64,000 bases of DNA from assembly GCA_964017065.1 (NCBI GenBank), contig OZ024784.1, positions 4,631,152-4,695,151 of the forward strand, written 5' to 3'. The DNA comes from Haliclona indistincta. Taxonomy: Eukaryota; Porifera; Demospongiae; Haplosclerida; Chalinidae. This document shows positions 10,295 to 23,792 of the stretch, piece after piece. The notes beneath the pieces were generated by a model. The model made no database searches. It was not told the DNA's origin and saw only the letters and a list, made by a program, of their open reading frames with translations. The position numbers and the translations under genes were made by a program. Numbering within the stretch: the stretch's first letter is position 1; every line of letters starts with the position of its first letter.

Positions 10295-13200
10295 ATGATC
10301 ACTTTGAACAAACTTGATGGTTCAAATAAAAAAAATTATAATGACATTCACGAGCTGCTCAATAGTGGGGGAGTGACTGGATTTAGTTCATCACCCGCGA
10401 ACGCCTTGCATGCTCTTCACTACTTGTATCCAAGCGGTCTGAAGCACCTAGTGACGATCGACGGTTCTTCCTCGTTAACATCACTCATGGCTGCAACGAC
10501 CACTCCTCTTATAACAGTGAGCTACGGCGGTGTGAAGCATCAAATGCCGATAGGTGTTCGACCAGCGCTCGAGTTGAACGATGCTGAAGTCGACGAGGCT
10601 GAGGAGCAACTACGTACAGCTCTGAGAAGCGCCTTTTCCCTCCCAGACGAAGCTCGGCTATCAGTACACGAAACTGAATCAGGAAGAAGTCTATCTAAGG
10701 AGAGTTTCAGAGACCCAGCTAATCTGGCGCGGTTCCCCAAGTACTGGTACCTGAGAGTAGATAATGGTTACTCATCTTCTGGACTACTGTTTGACTCTAT
10801 TGACAGAGAAGAAGAAGGGCAGGTTAGCCTATGCATAGCCTGTAGCTTGCAGTGAGAGAAACCACTCATTGCACCAGCATTCCTGTGTACATGCGTGAGC
10901 AAGACTTGTAGCACCAACAGTTGGTAGTTGCTCAGGGTGTTGAACAATGTGACAGTAGTGATGCATTCCAGACCATTTCGTTTTGCAATTCTATGTATCG
11001 CTGGTTTACCATAAGCATACTGTCATAAGAATCCCCGCATGCTATCAGTAGGCCATCTTCCATGCTGTCAGGGAGTCGACCAAAGAGTGAATATACAGAA
11101 CTAAAGATGTCCTCACAATGTGTTTATTCATGCAAAATGGTTGTTTATAGTGAGTATTGAAAAGGGAAGTAACTTTCCGGTCCAATATCACTGGTACAGT
11201 AAGTCTGGCAGCTGTGATTGACGTATTGGATCTGGTCTACTGCACTGTTCTAGTAGGCAGGCCCATAACTACAAGCCAATTAGCATAGCAGATGTAGGCT
11301 TGTGACAACAGTTCAGTCCTATAATGGAAGGGCATAGTTTATGAGAGTGTGTGACCTTGTGTGGTAGTTGGAACATGGGTCTTAGATGTATACATGTATT
11401 GAGTTGCATATGCTGTGCACTAATTCCCAGAGGTTGTTTGTGGTGTCAAGCAGTCCTTGTTGAGGCTGTAGGACAGGTGTCCAGTGCATATCATATACCA
11501 CTGCTATCCAGTGTAATGCATTTAGATGTATGGACTACGCTTACGTTCAAATACATGCATTATGTACTTATAATAGCACTACTAGCTGGGGTAGTCTGTA
11601 CGTTCTGTCTTGTGCTTGTTCACTCCCACTCAACTGCTATACCCACTAGCTTTGTACTCCCACATTGGTACATGTTCATTATACATTGTTGCTACAACAC
11701 TATTGGGTCGAGCATGTACTGTGGATACTAGGTCCAGACTTCATTTGGTTGCAATTGTCACTCGAAACTATTCTTCACCCACATGATGGATATTGCTAGT
11801 TAACAGTGGTATCCATAACACACTGTATGTATGGGATGGTACTATAACTGAGAATCTGCAGAAAGAGAATTAGATTAGTCCAACTGTGTTAGAGCACCGC
11901 TGACTGCTTGTTGCACACCTGCCCTCCAATGTAGCCTATGGTATTTAGTTATTAGCCATCATTAAAAAATGGGCAATTGACAAGTTTCATGTTAGAGTAG
12001 ACCAGGCGACCATATACATCACTTACACACTAGTATTTGGCATGGCAGACCTTTGAATGCACTATACTATCATTTCATGGTCTTCAAGAATTTAATTATC
12101 TTAAAACACCTATTTTCTCAGCTGGAAGCAGAATCGGCTCAACTCCGTGAGCTTTTGATGATGGAAAAAGGACAGCCATCGATTGGGGAATTTGATGACA
12201 CAGACACAGACTCTGGGCTGTTCCCCTCTCTCATGGAGCTATCTATGGGTGGAGGTGATGATGGTGGATCACAGGACAGCAATAGAGAAGATCTGATGAC
12301 CATGTGTATGCAGTGTGATGCTGATGGTGACTACGGCCTAGTACTACGTCACTTCACAGTGCTTGCCGCTGTTCCGGTAAGAATGTTTTATCGGTATAGT
12401 TAGTGTTTACAGTCATGTGTGGTGTATTTTCAGACTGTAGAATGTTGCTTTTAACATGAATAGCAAGGTTTTGTGTGATGCTACTACTAATGCATCCAGT
12501 CTAGCAATGTACAGGAGCCAGTTATCCCCATTGTACAGCTATTAGAATACCAGAGAGTGCCCAGCCCAGATCAGTGTGTTTAGAGTGTTAGACAACACTA
12601 CTCTCGTCTAAACTGACATTAATCTGTTGTTTGGGAGTGTTACGGTTTTCTTTATTATCTTGACCTGCACCCCACACTGATAGACAATACAATGGCTCTA
12701 GAAGTACATGTACTTATATACTGTATCTGCACTTTTTAGAATTCTGAGAACTCCAGTGATGGCAGTGGTTCAAGGTGTGACTCCAGAGGCAGCGCCCGAT
12801 CATCAGAATCCTACGACACACTGAGAATGTCCTCTCTGTTTGTGCATAGAATAGTCTCCTCCCTGCCTGCAGAGCAAGCCGGGATGCAGTTAGGTTAGTA
12901 GAACAGTACACACAAACATACTCTGCTCATTTATTGTGGTAATTCTCAGGAGATATCGTGTATTCAGTGAATGGACAATGTGTTGCTCAAAGCACAACAG
13001 AAGAAATCAAGACTATTCTCACAAACAGGTACAATTTGGCAACTATTTTTTGGTTATATGGTTTCCTTCTTGCACGTGCAATTTGCTGGTACAAAATTTG
13101 GTTTGATGTGTTACTAGTGAAAATGTATTAGTACAAGTGTCGTATTCCATATGTAAAGTGTGATCTGTCATGTGACAAGTGCAGCATTTTGTGAATGCAA

Positions 13201-16200
13201 AATATGACCGAGCATTGTGTAGTGTGATTTTCATGTGATTGGTATGTGCACGTCATGTACAATACACATGTTAACGTGTCTATTCTCTTCTCCTACTTTA
13301 CAGCGGTCATGTTTTGACTCTCTGCGTTCAACCAGAAAGAAACGATAATCTGTTGTTTGTAAGCTCAAATTAGTCTAATTCATTGTACAATAATGTAGTA
13401 GGAGTTATGCATAGTTACTGTTTATTATAGCAACAGTAGTAGTAATAGTAGTGGTTTTAGGCGAGCCCTCCCCATATCTTAGCTAACCACAATGTCTCCA
13501 CTCAACCATCATTATGTATCACAGCTACAACCAGCATAGTTGTGGCTAGGATGTTCATTGTTGCTGCCCACTTTTCTCATTATCGTCTGAAATGCTACAC
13601 AACCCAGTATCTCCTTACTAAATGGCTGTCCACATGCAGTATGAATGGTATGCAATGACTCCAATCACTGCACACCATGGTATTAGCTTTAATGAGAACA
13701 GGCGTCCTGTGTCAACATAACTTGAGACATATCTCGATATTCATTGATCATTGGCTCTTCTCACCTATAGCAGACCTACATCATTCATAATCTGTGTCTA
13801 TAGGCTTGTGAATTTAATTAATTAACATTCTTAAATTATAAATACATTAAGTATAATTATTACTACAATTGTTGACAGTTCCTTCTTTGTCTGTTAGTTG
13901 TATCCACAGTACTCTCATGGTGAATCTGGTATGTATGACAAGAACCAGGGAGAGCAGATTATCGTCGAAGATATTGAAGTCAAGGCGGGTCGGGGACGAT
14001 TCAGATCCAGTGGTGACCACGACCCTGAGATGTCAGCAGTACATCTGCACAATGGAGAGAGTAGCATGGATGATCAATGGTTACAACATAGCTCGGTATC
14101 GGGCTCTCAACCTCCGCTGATGCACAGTGTTGGATCCAACTCCTTCTCTCCTTACCACAATCCATCATTCCTTCCCGATGATTTGCTGATATCGGGTTCG
14201 CTGGCTGATATTCCTGTTGAGCAGAGCCCTTTCCTCACACGAAGACAAAGAATGAATATTCCAGGCGACTCCGACAGTTTGAAAGAGATGGAGAGATTGT
14301 CGTCTGGAGGAGAAGGATCATTGCAGCAGCTAGCTGACCAGGAAGATGAGGAAGAAGAGGACGAGTCACCATCCTCTCAAGAGTGGTCTCTTTCTCCTCA
14401 GGACAAGGAGAATGTTGTCCTGGCGAGTCCAGAGTGGTTTCCTGACTCGAACGTGAGACACTTTGATGACTCACTATCTTTCCCGGGATCAGTCCACCAC
14501 TCTGTCAGTAGAGACACCACTGAACTAAGCAACAAGCCAAGAGACCAGAACAGTGCAGAACCCAAAAAATTCTCACAGCGATTAAAGGATACCTTCCTTA
14601 ATATCACTGGAGGCTCGAATCGCAAGATGTCACGACCTGACTCTGCATCGACGAATGCTCTTGACAGATTAAACACTTCCTCCCTTACTTCATCACTTCC
14701 TGATCGTAGTCACAGCTCAGAATGCATGAGAATCAAGCCGCCCAAGAAAAGTCGCCCCTCTTTGAATCAGCTCACAAGAGTCAGCTCTGCAGACAATGTA
14801 TTCTCAGGAGAATCATCTTGGCTTCACCACGATAGAGGAGGAGAAAGCTCCCAGCCCGGTAGCTGGAGGTACTCATCTGAAGAGGCACAACCAGATATTG
14901 TCATCACAGAGATGCCGTCAGCACTCAAGTCAACAAGCTCTGAAGCCTCGCCATCTCAGTTTGATGAAAATGGGAAGAGTCTCTCAGGGGAAGAAATCCT
15001 ACCGATGTCTCCAGGAATCAAGGGACGACAGAGCGGTCGGTCGTATAGTTCACATCGTCTGAAACTGCACAACTCTCGCACAAGCTCACATAGCACACTC
15101 TCTGAAGAGGAGGTTAGCTCACCACTCAGTACTTCAGCACGCCGTGGAGACCAACGCCCAGCAGGAAGAAAAGGCAGCAGGGCATATCGACATAATCGAG
15201 TCGGTAAACAACTTTCTAATGAAACTGTTGGATCTGCTGACCTTTCACCTTGTCAGGACTCATCTCAAAACAATTCTGACGTGAACAAAGGACTTGACGG
15301 CAGTTTTGAATCACCACCCACATCAGCTTATTCTAGATACATCACTTCTCATCGACCATTGACTAAATCTTCTTCATTGAACAGATCATCCGAAACCACA
15401 AGCACAACACACAAGCAATCCACAACCCAACCTACCAAAGCTCCAGTTCAAAAATCTTTCTCAGTAGCCGATAAACCCTACAAAGTACCGATACACGTTC
15501 CACCACCATTCTCTCCCAACAGTCTTGCAGCCATGGGAGCTGGTGCAGCAACATCCAGAGTCTCTGTTGGTCTTGCCTCTGTCACCTCAGCAGCGCGTGC
15601 TGTTAGACCAGTTTCCTCAGGAGGAGAAAGAGAGTTAACTACCACGACCAGTAGAGACAGACCGGTTATGAGAGAGAAACCAATTGAGGCCAGAAACAGA
15701 GTCAGAGCTGTTTCAATGGTGAGCTGAACTTTGACAGTGCATTGGTAATTTTAGAAGTCCAGTGTCAATACCTGTGTAGAGGTCATGTCTGTGTTCATAG
15801 GAAATTAAACACATGCTATGAAGTTGGTAAAATAGATTTTCTATACAGTATAATGTACATACCTGTATAGCTTCATAGCAGGATGACTGCTCTTTGAGTT
15901 TCATCTGATTTAAACCCCTGACACTTCACAATGATCTGATGATCTGATACAATTTAGACTAAGTTGCACATAACCTAGATATAGTGATCTCAGTTTGCTA
16001 CATATGTGTGACTCTGTTGGTGAAACATTGATTTGCTGTGCCATTTGGAAAATGTTTTCTGTTGGTTTTGTCACGTAACTATAGTCTCGCAATGTGCAAT
16101 GCTTTAGTAAGAGTTCTTACTAATGTCACTATTGTTTATCAGTGAACAGCTGGTAATTAGGAGAGTTGATGTGTAATGGACACAGAATCCTCATAACATG

Positions 16201-19200
16201 CTCCATAGTGATGGTCTTATTGCAGTGTATGGTTGCTTAGCAAAGAATGTATGATATAAAACAGTTACTACTGGTGATGCATAGCAATCGACCTACGTTA
16301 CTTAGTATAGTTCTGATTTTTATTTTTTTATTTCTATAGCAAGTCGGAGTAGTTGGTGATGGTACAGAAAATGTTCAGAAAAGACCTGTCCATCAGAATG
16401 TGAGACTTGCCTTATTTCCCCAACACACAAGCAATAATAATTTTTTGTCTACAGGCCGTGTTTCAAGGTCACGTTAGCAAGAAACAGATGAAGTTTGCTA
16501 ATGGCAGGAAAGCCCAGGACAGGACATGGAGACCACTTTATGCTGCAATACATGGACACCAGCTGGTGTTCTACAAAGATTTCAAAGATGCTTTTACGGT
16601 TAGTGGGAACCGAGTTAATGCGTGAGTGTAGTGAGTTAAGAGAAAGCATGTTAATGTGAGTTCCTTTTTGCAGGGAGATCATCTCACGTCCGAACCTCCA
16701 ATTAATCTACGTCAGTGCACAGCAGTTGCCTTCAGCAACTCTAAAAACAGAAAAAACAAATTCAAGCTCACATCTTCGACAGGAGCAGAGTGCTTTATTC
16801 AGGTAACTTGAAGATCATAAACTATAGGACCATTTAGTGACTGTATACTGTGACTGTAGGCAGAGGATGAAGAGGCACTGAAGAAATGGCTTCAAATTGT
16901 GCACAGTATCAGCTATCACACAAGAAGAATGACAGCACCAATACTCCAGAACTTGGTATGTCAACTCCGCTGTGATGAACATTGTTCATTCTTATCATTC
17001 TTTGCAGACATCATCGTCACAAGTAGAGACAGTTAGCACTAGCAAAAGAAAAGATTCAGTTGAGAAGAAGAGAATTACACGCGTCTACACACCACAGCCG
17101 CGAGGGCAAAGAAGACAAGACAAAGGTGAATGCTTTGCATAATCATGTTGTGTATCATGTCGTGTATATAAAATTGCATTAAATGTTATTTCATGATCTA
17201 GTGGACTTGGAATTTACTACAAATTATGTTAATTACTGTACTGACTTTATATTTTGTTCAACGGATGTTGTGTTTCAATGATCTGTGCTTTAGTCAATGC
17301 ACAGCCTATATTGTATAACTGCAGTCACATCTCTGCTGCTATGGAATGATAATATTGTGTGTAATCGTCATTGTGTATTGTCTCAGACGACCATTCGCAA
17401 AGGCTGTTCCTACGGTTTCTGAGGAAGAAACAATCGAACAAAGAGGCAGTAGATGCTGACTGCACCACTTACCTCACATTCGGAGTTCCATTAGAGGATT
17501 GCCCTGCCTCATATGAGAACAAGGTACGTGCCTGTTCACGGTTCAGACATGTAACAGTCAAGTAACCTATACCCTAAACAAACAAAGTACTATACCATGG
17601 GCCCTTAACAAAGTACTATACCATGGGCCCTTAACAAAGTACTATACCATGGGCCCTTAACAAAGTACTATACCATGGGCCCTAAACAAAGTACTATACC
17701 ATGGGCCCTTAACAAAGTACTATACCATGGGCCCTTAACAAAGTACTATACCATGGGCCCTTAACAAAGTACTATACCATGGGCCCTTAACAAAGTACTA
17801 TACCATGGGCCCTTAACAAAGTACTATACCATGGGCCCTTAACAAAGTACTATACCATGGGCCCTTAACAAAGTACTATACCATGGGCCCTTAACAAAGT
17901 ACTATACCATGGGCCCTTAACAAAGTACTATACAATGGGCCCTTAACAAAGTACTATACCATGGGCCCTAAAGCAAAGTACTATACCATGGGCCCTAAAG
18001 CAAAGTACTATACCATGGGCCCTAAAGCAAAGTACTATACCATGGGCCCTTAACAAAGTACTATACCATGGGCCCTTAACAAAGTACTATACCATGGGCC
18101 CTTAACAAAGTACTATACCATGGGCCCTAAAGCAAAGTACTATACCATGGGCCCTAAAGCAAAGTACTATACAATGGGCCCTAAAGCAAAGTACTATACC
18201 ATGGGCCCTAAAGCAAAGTACTATACCATGGGAAATCCCAAATAGGTTCTAGAATTAGTATTATGCTTGCTGAAGTAAAATATTAGCGGTATTGTGTTTC
18301 TTCAGAGAGTACCACTGCTAGTGGCTATGTGTGTGTCAGAGATAGAACAGCACTGGCTGGAGACTGAAGGTATCTATCGTATGGCTGGACCTATAGCACA
18401 GATTAGAACACTCAGCAATGAGCTCAACAAAGGTCACCTTGATCTGCTCAAGGACCATTCAGACGCTCACACCATCACCGGCATACTCAAGAAGTTTCTC
18501 AAAGAAATTCCAAACCCTCTAGTACCAGGAGGTTAGTAATAAGCTAGTGTGCACTTTGTCATTGAAACAAACCACAACTTAACGATATGTGAAATAACAA
18601 AAACTGCGCTAGTTCTTGGAATACGTTACATACCAATAGCTTACCAGCAGGGAATGATCGTCACCAAAGAGCATTTCTAGCAATGCAATCCTGCAACATG
18701 AGACTGAGCTTATTGCTTCTCCCACACCAGCTCAGGTTACCATAGTAACATTACCTCTACTAGTGCTATGTGGCGATGCATACTCACTGATACACTTTTT
18801 TCCTACAGCTCAATACACCAATTTTGTAGCCGCTGGAAAGGAATCTGAAGAAAAGAGACATCTATTGTTAACAGATCTGATAAAAACTCTTCCTCCATCT
18901 CACTATCACACTCTAGGATTCCTCATCCATCATCTCAGAAAGGTTGAAGTCTACAGCAGTGAGAACAAGGTAAGCAGAGATAACAATCATAGTTAACAAT
19001 CTCCTTATTACATAGTGCACGTCTAACAATTCTCTGTTACTGTCTATTAGATGGCAAGACGTAATCTGTGTATGGTATTTGGTCCTACTCTGATATCCAA
19101 ACCTATCGGAGAAGATGATGGTAGCTTAGTCAATGATATGCAGCCAACCTTCAATGTGATTGAAACATTTATGAATCATGTAAGTACTCAATGTGTACAC

Positions 19201-20203
19201 TAAATTCAGTCATCAACTGCTTTGTGTCTATAGGCAGAGGAATTCTTTCCAGATGTTCTTGAAGACTTAGAAAAATCTAGAGTAAATGGTCAAAGTGACC
19301 TTAGCCAATCTGCCAAACTAAGAGCACCATACAAAAGAGGTTAGGGCTTGATATTGATTTGGCTGCAGCAGACTCTTGTCAGCTTGCTCTACTTATAGTG
19401 TTACTGCCATTCTTATTCTCATAATAACAGGTACATCTGGCCCTCCTGATCTGACTGGTAATATCAGATCAAAAAGATCTCAAGGTAGCAGCTCTCAGAG
19501 AAAAAGTTGGGACAGTTCACAATTCAATAGGTATGTTGTGTGTGCTATAGTTGAGTTAGTAATGAACACAATTCCTTGTTCCAGGGTATACAGTGATGAT
19601 CAGTTGCATGCTGATTTCACTAATAGCCAAGATGCATCACAACCTATGGCTCATAGGAAGACACGTCTGTCCAAGACACTAGGTGGTCTGAGCTCACAGC
19701 TATCAGTAGACGATGATGATGATGAGGACAATGTGTCCATGAAGGATCTGGTGTCTCCATTGAGACCCAAAGCATCTTCTCCGTCGAATCTCAGACTTCA
19801 GTTTTCTTCACCTAAACCTCGCTCTAATCCATCTACACCGCAAAGAAAAATCAGCTATGTCGCTGCTGTCCAAAATGGTGAACTGGTATCACCTCAGACA
19901 CTGGCACCGCTTGACATGCTAGCTGAGGAGAGCCTAGCTGACAGTGTGTTTACTCACCAGGGACTGCCTTTCACTAGGAGACAGTCTGATCCTCCACACC
20001 AAGAAGAACTCATACGGTCTTACACAGGAAGACTTCTGTACCAACGGCAGCCACAATCTGAAGCTCGACTACGCACTAGGTGGTCGACCGACAACACTCC
20101 ATTTCCTCCGACAGAAATTATTGGCCCCTCTTCTTCGACAGCTAATTGGAGCAACTTTTCATCACCTTTACAACAAAGCAACAAACAAGAATCACACTTA
20201 TAA
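10295..20203 (+). CDS. ARHGAP21/23-like Rho GTPase-activating protein (PDZ - PH - RhoGAP)
   Basis: The first exon is 10295-10831 (donor after GAAGGGCAG). After a 1.29-kb intron, coding resumes near 12121. The PDZ domain is built from exons at 12121-12375 (DYGLVLRHFTVLAAVP), 12740-12893 and 12951-13028 (GDIVYSVNGQCV). A long Ser-rich disordered exon covers about 13898-15718. The PH domain runs through 16455-16803 and 16860-16955. The RhoGAP domain starts near 17387 (TYLTFGVPLEDCP) and continues at 18306 with GIYRMAG, whose Arg is the expected catalytic finger, then KMARRNLCMVFGPTLI at 19052. The tail is disordered with SPLRPK and SPKPRSNPSTPQ sites, ending at TAA 20201-20203. This domain order is that of ARHGAP21/23, which act on Cdc42/RhoA at Golgi, junctions and cytoskeleton. 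The start codon is provisional, because the first exon is tied to the rest only by frame. Confidence 0.82.
10832..12120. other. 1.29-kb intron of the ARHGAP gene
   Basis: No coding exon, repeat array or RNA gene is evident here. The one ORF (11351-11731) has no supporting features and lies between a good donor (CAG|GTTAGC) and the acceptor TTTTCTCAG before CTGGAAGCAG. Confidence 0.5.
17583..18232. repeat. 26/27-bp intronic minisatellite, 25 copies
   Basis: A tandem array of the unit AAAGTACTATACCATGGG plus CCCTTAAC (26 bp), or the variant CCCTAAAGC (27 bp). By eye there are 25 units, with two carrying CAATGGG in place of CCATGGG. The array sits in the intron between two RhoGAP-domain exons. 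Variant units cluster toward the 3' end, indicating local spread by slippage or conversion. The unit contains overlapping palindromes CCATGG and GGGCCC and the tetramer GTAC. Confidence 0.95.
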
Positions 20204-20420
20204 AGAAAATATTTATTATATTCATTATCCACTTTTGCAAAATAATTCACTTTGCTTTCCTGCACATAATGCAAACCCATTTTGTTACTACACACTGCTG
20301 CACAATGACATTTTATTACTTATATTTTATAATTTTCTGATCTTCGACAAGTCTCACAATGAAAAATTTTAACAATGATTAAATTCTTGACGAGGGCGTT
20401 GCTCTTGGGTGTGTCTCAGC

Positions 20421-21599
20421 ATGGCAACATGTGCACAGCAGGTTCTCACAGTATCTCGGAACGTACTTTCTTTGCGTCATACACTGCCTACGGGGCAGGC
20501 TTTTCGTTGGCAGCAGACCAGTAAAGATGAATGGACAGGTGTTATTGGAAGCAGGTTTGAAAAAGCTGTTACATAGTTATAACTTATCAAAATTATATTA
20601 TTTTGTGTAGACTTTACATATTGACGCAGAGTGAAAAAGAAATTGGATTTCGTGTTCTTAATAATGGCTCGTCATTAGAGGCAGACAGGCAGGCCTTAGA
20701 GAGATATTTTCAACTGGACGTAGACTTTAGCGAGTTGTGCTCTCAATGGTCAGCGTCAGATGAGTTAATAAAGACTGCAGCTGGAAATGGTGTAAGAATA
20801 CTCTGGCAAGATCCATTAGAGACTTTGATAGGTTTCATATGCTCATCAAACAACAATATTTCACGGATATCACTGATGATGAATCGTCTATGTGTTACAT
20901 ACGGTCAACCAGTTGGAGAATATGCTGACCAGACATTCTATTCTTTTCCATCACTAAAAGTGTTGACTACTGATAAAGTAGAAGCTAAGCTCAAGGAGCT
21001 GGGGTTTGGGTACCGGGCTAGGTATGTGGCTCAGGCAGCAGTATACGTGATGGCTCAGTCTGTTGGTGAGGATTGGTTGACGTCTCTGTATGAATGCTCC
21101 TACCAAGATGCCTGGACGCAGTTACAGCAGATTCCTGGAGTAGGACCAAAGGTTGCATAAAATTATTCATTATTTTAAGCATGATTTTTCTATGACACAA
21201 TTTGCTGTTTGCTTCCAGGTAGCTGACTGTGTATGTCTAATGGGTCTAAACAAACCTCAGGCAGTGCCCATTGACACTCACATCTTGCAAGTAGCAGTGA
21301 AGCACTATGGTGTTAAACTGCATAGCAAGTCACTCACTAGGAAAGTGTACTCACAAATTGGTGAGCAAAGCACAAAAAATCAATACAATTACTGTTGATT
21401 ACGTTATCCAGGAGACATGTTTCGTGAAAAGTTTGGAGAATATGCAGGCTGGGCACAAGCTGTAAGTACTTTACATTAGAGCATATTTAGCACATTTTGA
21501 TGATCTCTGCAGATTATGTTTACACGAGAGATCACTGGTGAAAAGAGAAGAGTTGAAGACACTGATAGTACTGATACTAGAAAGAAGAAACGGCAATAA
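20421..21599 (+). CDS. OGG1: 8-oxoguanine DNA glycosylase
   Basis: ATG at 20421 opens [20 protein letters not shown]. Exons are about 20421-20553, 20610-21150, 21219-21360, 21411-21461 and 21513-21599, with stop TAA at 21597-21599. The N-terminal beta domain continues with [10 protein letters not shown] and [21 protein letters not shown], the OGG1 N-glycosylase block. The helix-hairpin-helix is [15 protein letters not shown], with the catalytic Lys in GPKVADC; the activating Asp is in AVPIDTHI. The C-terminus has [16 protein letters not shown] and a basic end (RKKKRQ) that could be a nuclear signal. The enzyme excises 8-oxoG opposite C in base-excision repair. Length is close to the usual 320-345 residues. 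It starts 217 bp after the ARHGAP stop and ends 99 bp before TMEM106 on the same strand. Confidence 0.94.
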
Positions 21600-21698
21600 T
21601 ACTAATAATTATTTTTATTAATGTTAGTCATGACTTCAAATTGAATAGGCGTGGCTACTTTAGCCACACCTCTATGCCTCGGCTCGTGACATGTCAAG

Positions 21699-22538
21699 AT
21701 GACTACAGAAGCAAAGCCTAGCTATAAAGCTGTGGACGTCTCTACCAGTCTCAAATCACTTCCTAGAGACAGAAGCAGTGTACAGAGCACTCGTGAAAAC
21801 AGCTCGAGAGAAAGATGGCGCAATATTATAGGACGAGGGAGACAGTGTCCGACTTGCAACGGGACTGGTACTATCCCCAAAGGTAGCTTCTCTCACTTTA
21901 CTACTACCTCGTTTTACACGCTTCAAACACTTCTTGCTACGCATGAATAAAGAGAGAGCTTCGGACCTGCAATGCAATAGTTACAGATTCTGTATTAATT
22001 TTTTATTTGAGTCAATGATATTTTGATCCTGTATTTTCTTCTGCAATTCTGCAGAACAAGAAGATGAACTGGTTGCATTAATACCATACAAAGATGAAAG
22101 ATTAAAACCGAGAAGAACGTAAGATGTTTGTTAAGTGTTGGTTATTCAGTGCATTTCAGTTTCAGTAACCAAAGACCACTCTTTGTGATAACAAAAATAA
22201 TCATGCATGCCTGCTGCCGTCCAAAATTATAGTATAGTAGCACTGCATTAAGAGTACCTTGATATTCTCTTCATCGACAATTAGTTTACAAAATGACTAC
22301 TATATATAATGTGATAAGCAAACCCTTGGTTTACTGTCTGCTCAATGGATACCATACATTTATTTGCTGTTATTATACTGTGTATATATACAGAGTATTA
22401 TCTACGTGTATACATGTAACAAAAATTGCGCATGTATTCTTACAATAATTATTCATGATTATTATTCATGGCTGGTCTTGTGATCTGTATGATGATTGTC
22501 TCTGTATTGCTCCTCCCTCACAACACACATGTGACTAT

Positions 22539-22602
<64 letters not shown>

Positions 22603-23498
22603 CAGGTGTCTATATGTCAGCATTGTAGCAGCAGTACTATTAACAGTGTTGATCATAGGAGTCCTGCTCGGTGTATTTATGTCTCCTCGTGATGTTGTTG
22701 TAAAAATAGGCAACAGTGAAGTCAACGACTCAGTTCTAATTTGGAAAGAAGATAAAAAGAACTCTAGTGCATGGTTCCAAATACTAGTAAGTGCTATGTA
22801 ATAATATTAGCTGATATGAGCTTCATTTAACTTGTGTGATCAAGCTAGTTGAGTTATAAGTTGCATGTTAAATTAACATTTTCATTCTTCACAGACCAAT
22901 GTATCCATCAGTAACTACAACTATTTCCCAGTAACAGTTGGGAAGGTGAATGTGACAATTCTTCACCTTGAGAGCAGAGTAGGCTACAATGTAACCGAAG
23001 TAGAGTCTTCTTCAGTCAGTGGCAGAAGCACTTTAGAGGTGATGCAATAAACATAGGCATCACATAGCTGCATGAGATAAGCTATGTATGAAAACTGGTT
23101 GATAACCTTTGTCCTCATAACAATGCTAGCTGATGTAGTAGGAAATGTGTCACATGCTGTAGTCATGACAACTTTACTACCATACATACTACAGGTTGAA
23201 ACAATGGTCGATATTGAGTTCAAAAATGCTACAGCATGGCATGTCATGTAAGTGTTGTGACTTGTTATTTCTCCACTGTAAGGTAATCATGTGTTTCTTT
23301 ATTAGAGGTCAATGTTCGGACTTGAAAAAATTATCACTAGAGTCAAAGTAAGTAGCCCCACTTTTTATTGCGAAATTTTGAATTCATATTATTTTATCGC
23401 ATAGTGTGGTGGTACCTTACACTTACTTCTCAATGGAAAGCAGTGTCGTAGATTCCAAAGTTAACGTAGTAAATTGTTCAAACAGAACAGTATATTAA
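21699..23498 (+). CDS. TMEM106: TMEM106 family lysosomal membrane protein
   Basis: Starts MTTEAKPSYKAVDV. The exon near 21850 ends CPTCNGTGTIPK, the conserved Cys-pair motif, and the next exon gives ELVALIPYKDERLKPRRT. A single transmembrane segment follows (LYVSIVAAVLLTVLIIGVLLG), then a luminal LEA-like beta domain with several N-glycosylation sequons (NDS, NSS, NVS, NVT, NAT, NRT) and ISNYNYFPVTV, as in animal TMEM106A/B/C. The last exon ends NCSNRTVY, TAA at 23496-23498. It is a type II protein of late endosomes and lysosomes that affects lysosome acidification and transport in vertebrates. One sponge gene would represent the ancestor of A, B and C; the paralog letter cannot be assigned. 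The membrane-segment exon is preceded by a CA repeat. Confidence 0.92.
22538..22601. repeat. CA dinucleotide microsatellite
   Basis: About 32 uninterrupted CA units, ending roughly 5 bp before the TTCAG splice acceptor of the TMEM106 transmembrane exon. The repeat replaces the usual pyrimidine tract next to the acceptor. Confidence 0.97.
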
Positions 23499-23792
23499 CA
23501 TTTTACTCTATGAACATTGTTGTATTCACGATAAATTATTAATTTTATTGTTGTTGTTGAGTCAAAATTTGATGTTGACAGGGGTGAGAAATTTGTTGTG
23601 TTGTTTGAGGTAGTCGAAAATGCATAAATTCACATACAAATGAAAATGCACAGAATCTGTTTCAGTGGTAGTGTCAAGCAATCTTGTTTGATAAGTGTTG
23701 ACCTGCAAAGGGCAAGGCAGCATATTTCAAGGACTGGTATAACTCCTTTCTCTACCTTATTCCAGTCTCCTATTCTATCTAGTCTTTCCTGT
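23499..23792. other. Tail-to-tail spacer between TMEM106 and INSIG
   Basis: 294 bp between convergent stops, AT-rich and holding both 3' UTRs. No coding signal is seen. Confidence 0.5.

Noticed and set aside
11351..11731. 126-codon plus-strand ORF with hydrophobic segments
   Set aside because: It lies in the long ARHGAP intron, has no splice-supported continuation and no family resemblance. I treat it as chance.
13441..13860. Possible small exon or RNA gene in the ARHGAP intron
   Set aside because: No conserved motif, cloverleaf or splice-consistent frame could be seen.
17583..18232. Possible CRISPR array
   Set aside because: The units are directly adjacent with no unique spacers, in an intron of a eukaryotic gene. 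It is a minisatellite.
22462..22725. ORFs through the CA repeat (His-Thr and Cys-Val runs)
   Set aside because: They are simple-repeat artefacts. The real TMEM106 exon begins after the acceptor at 22605-22606.
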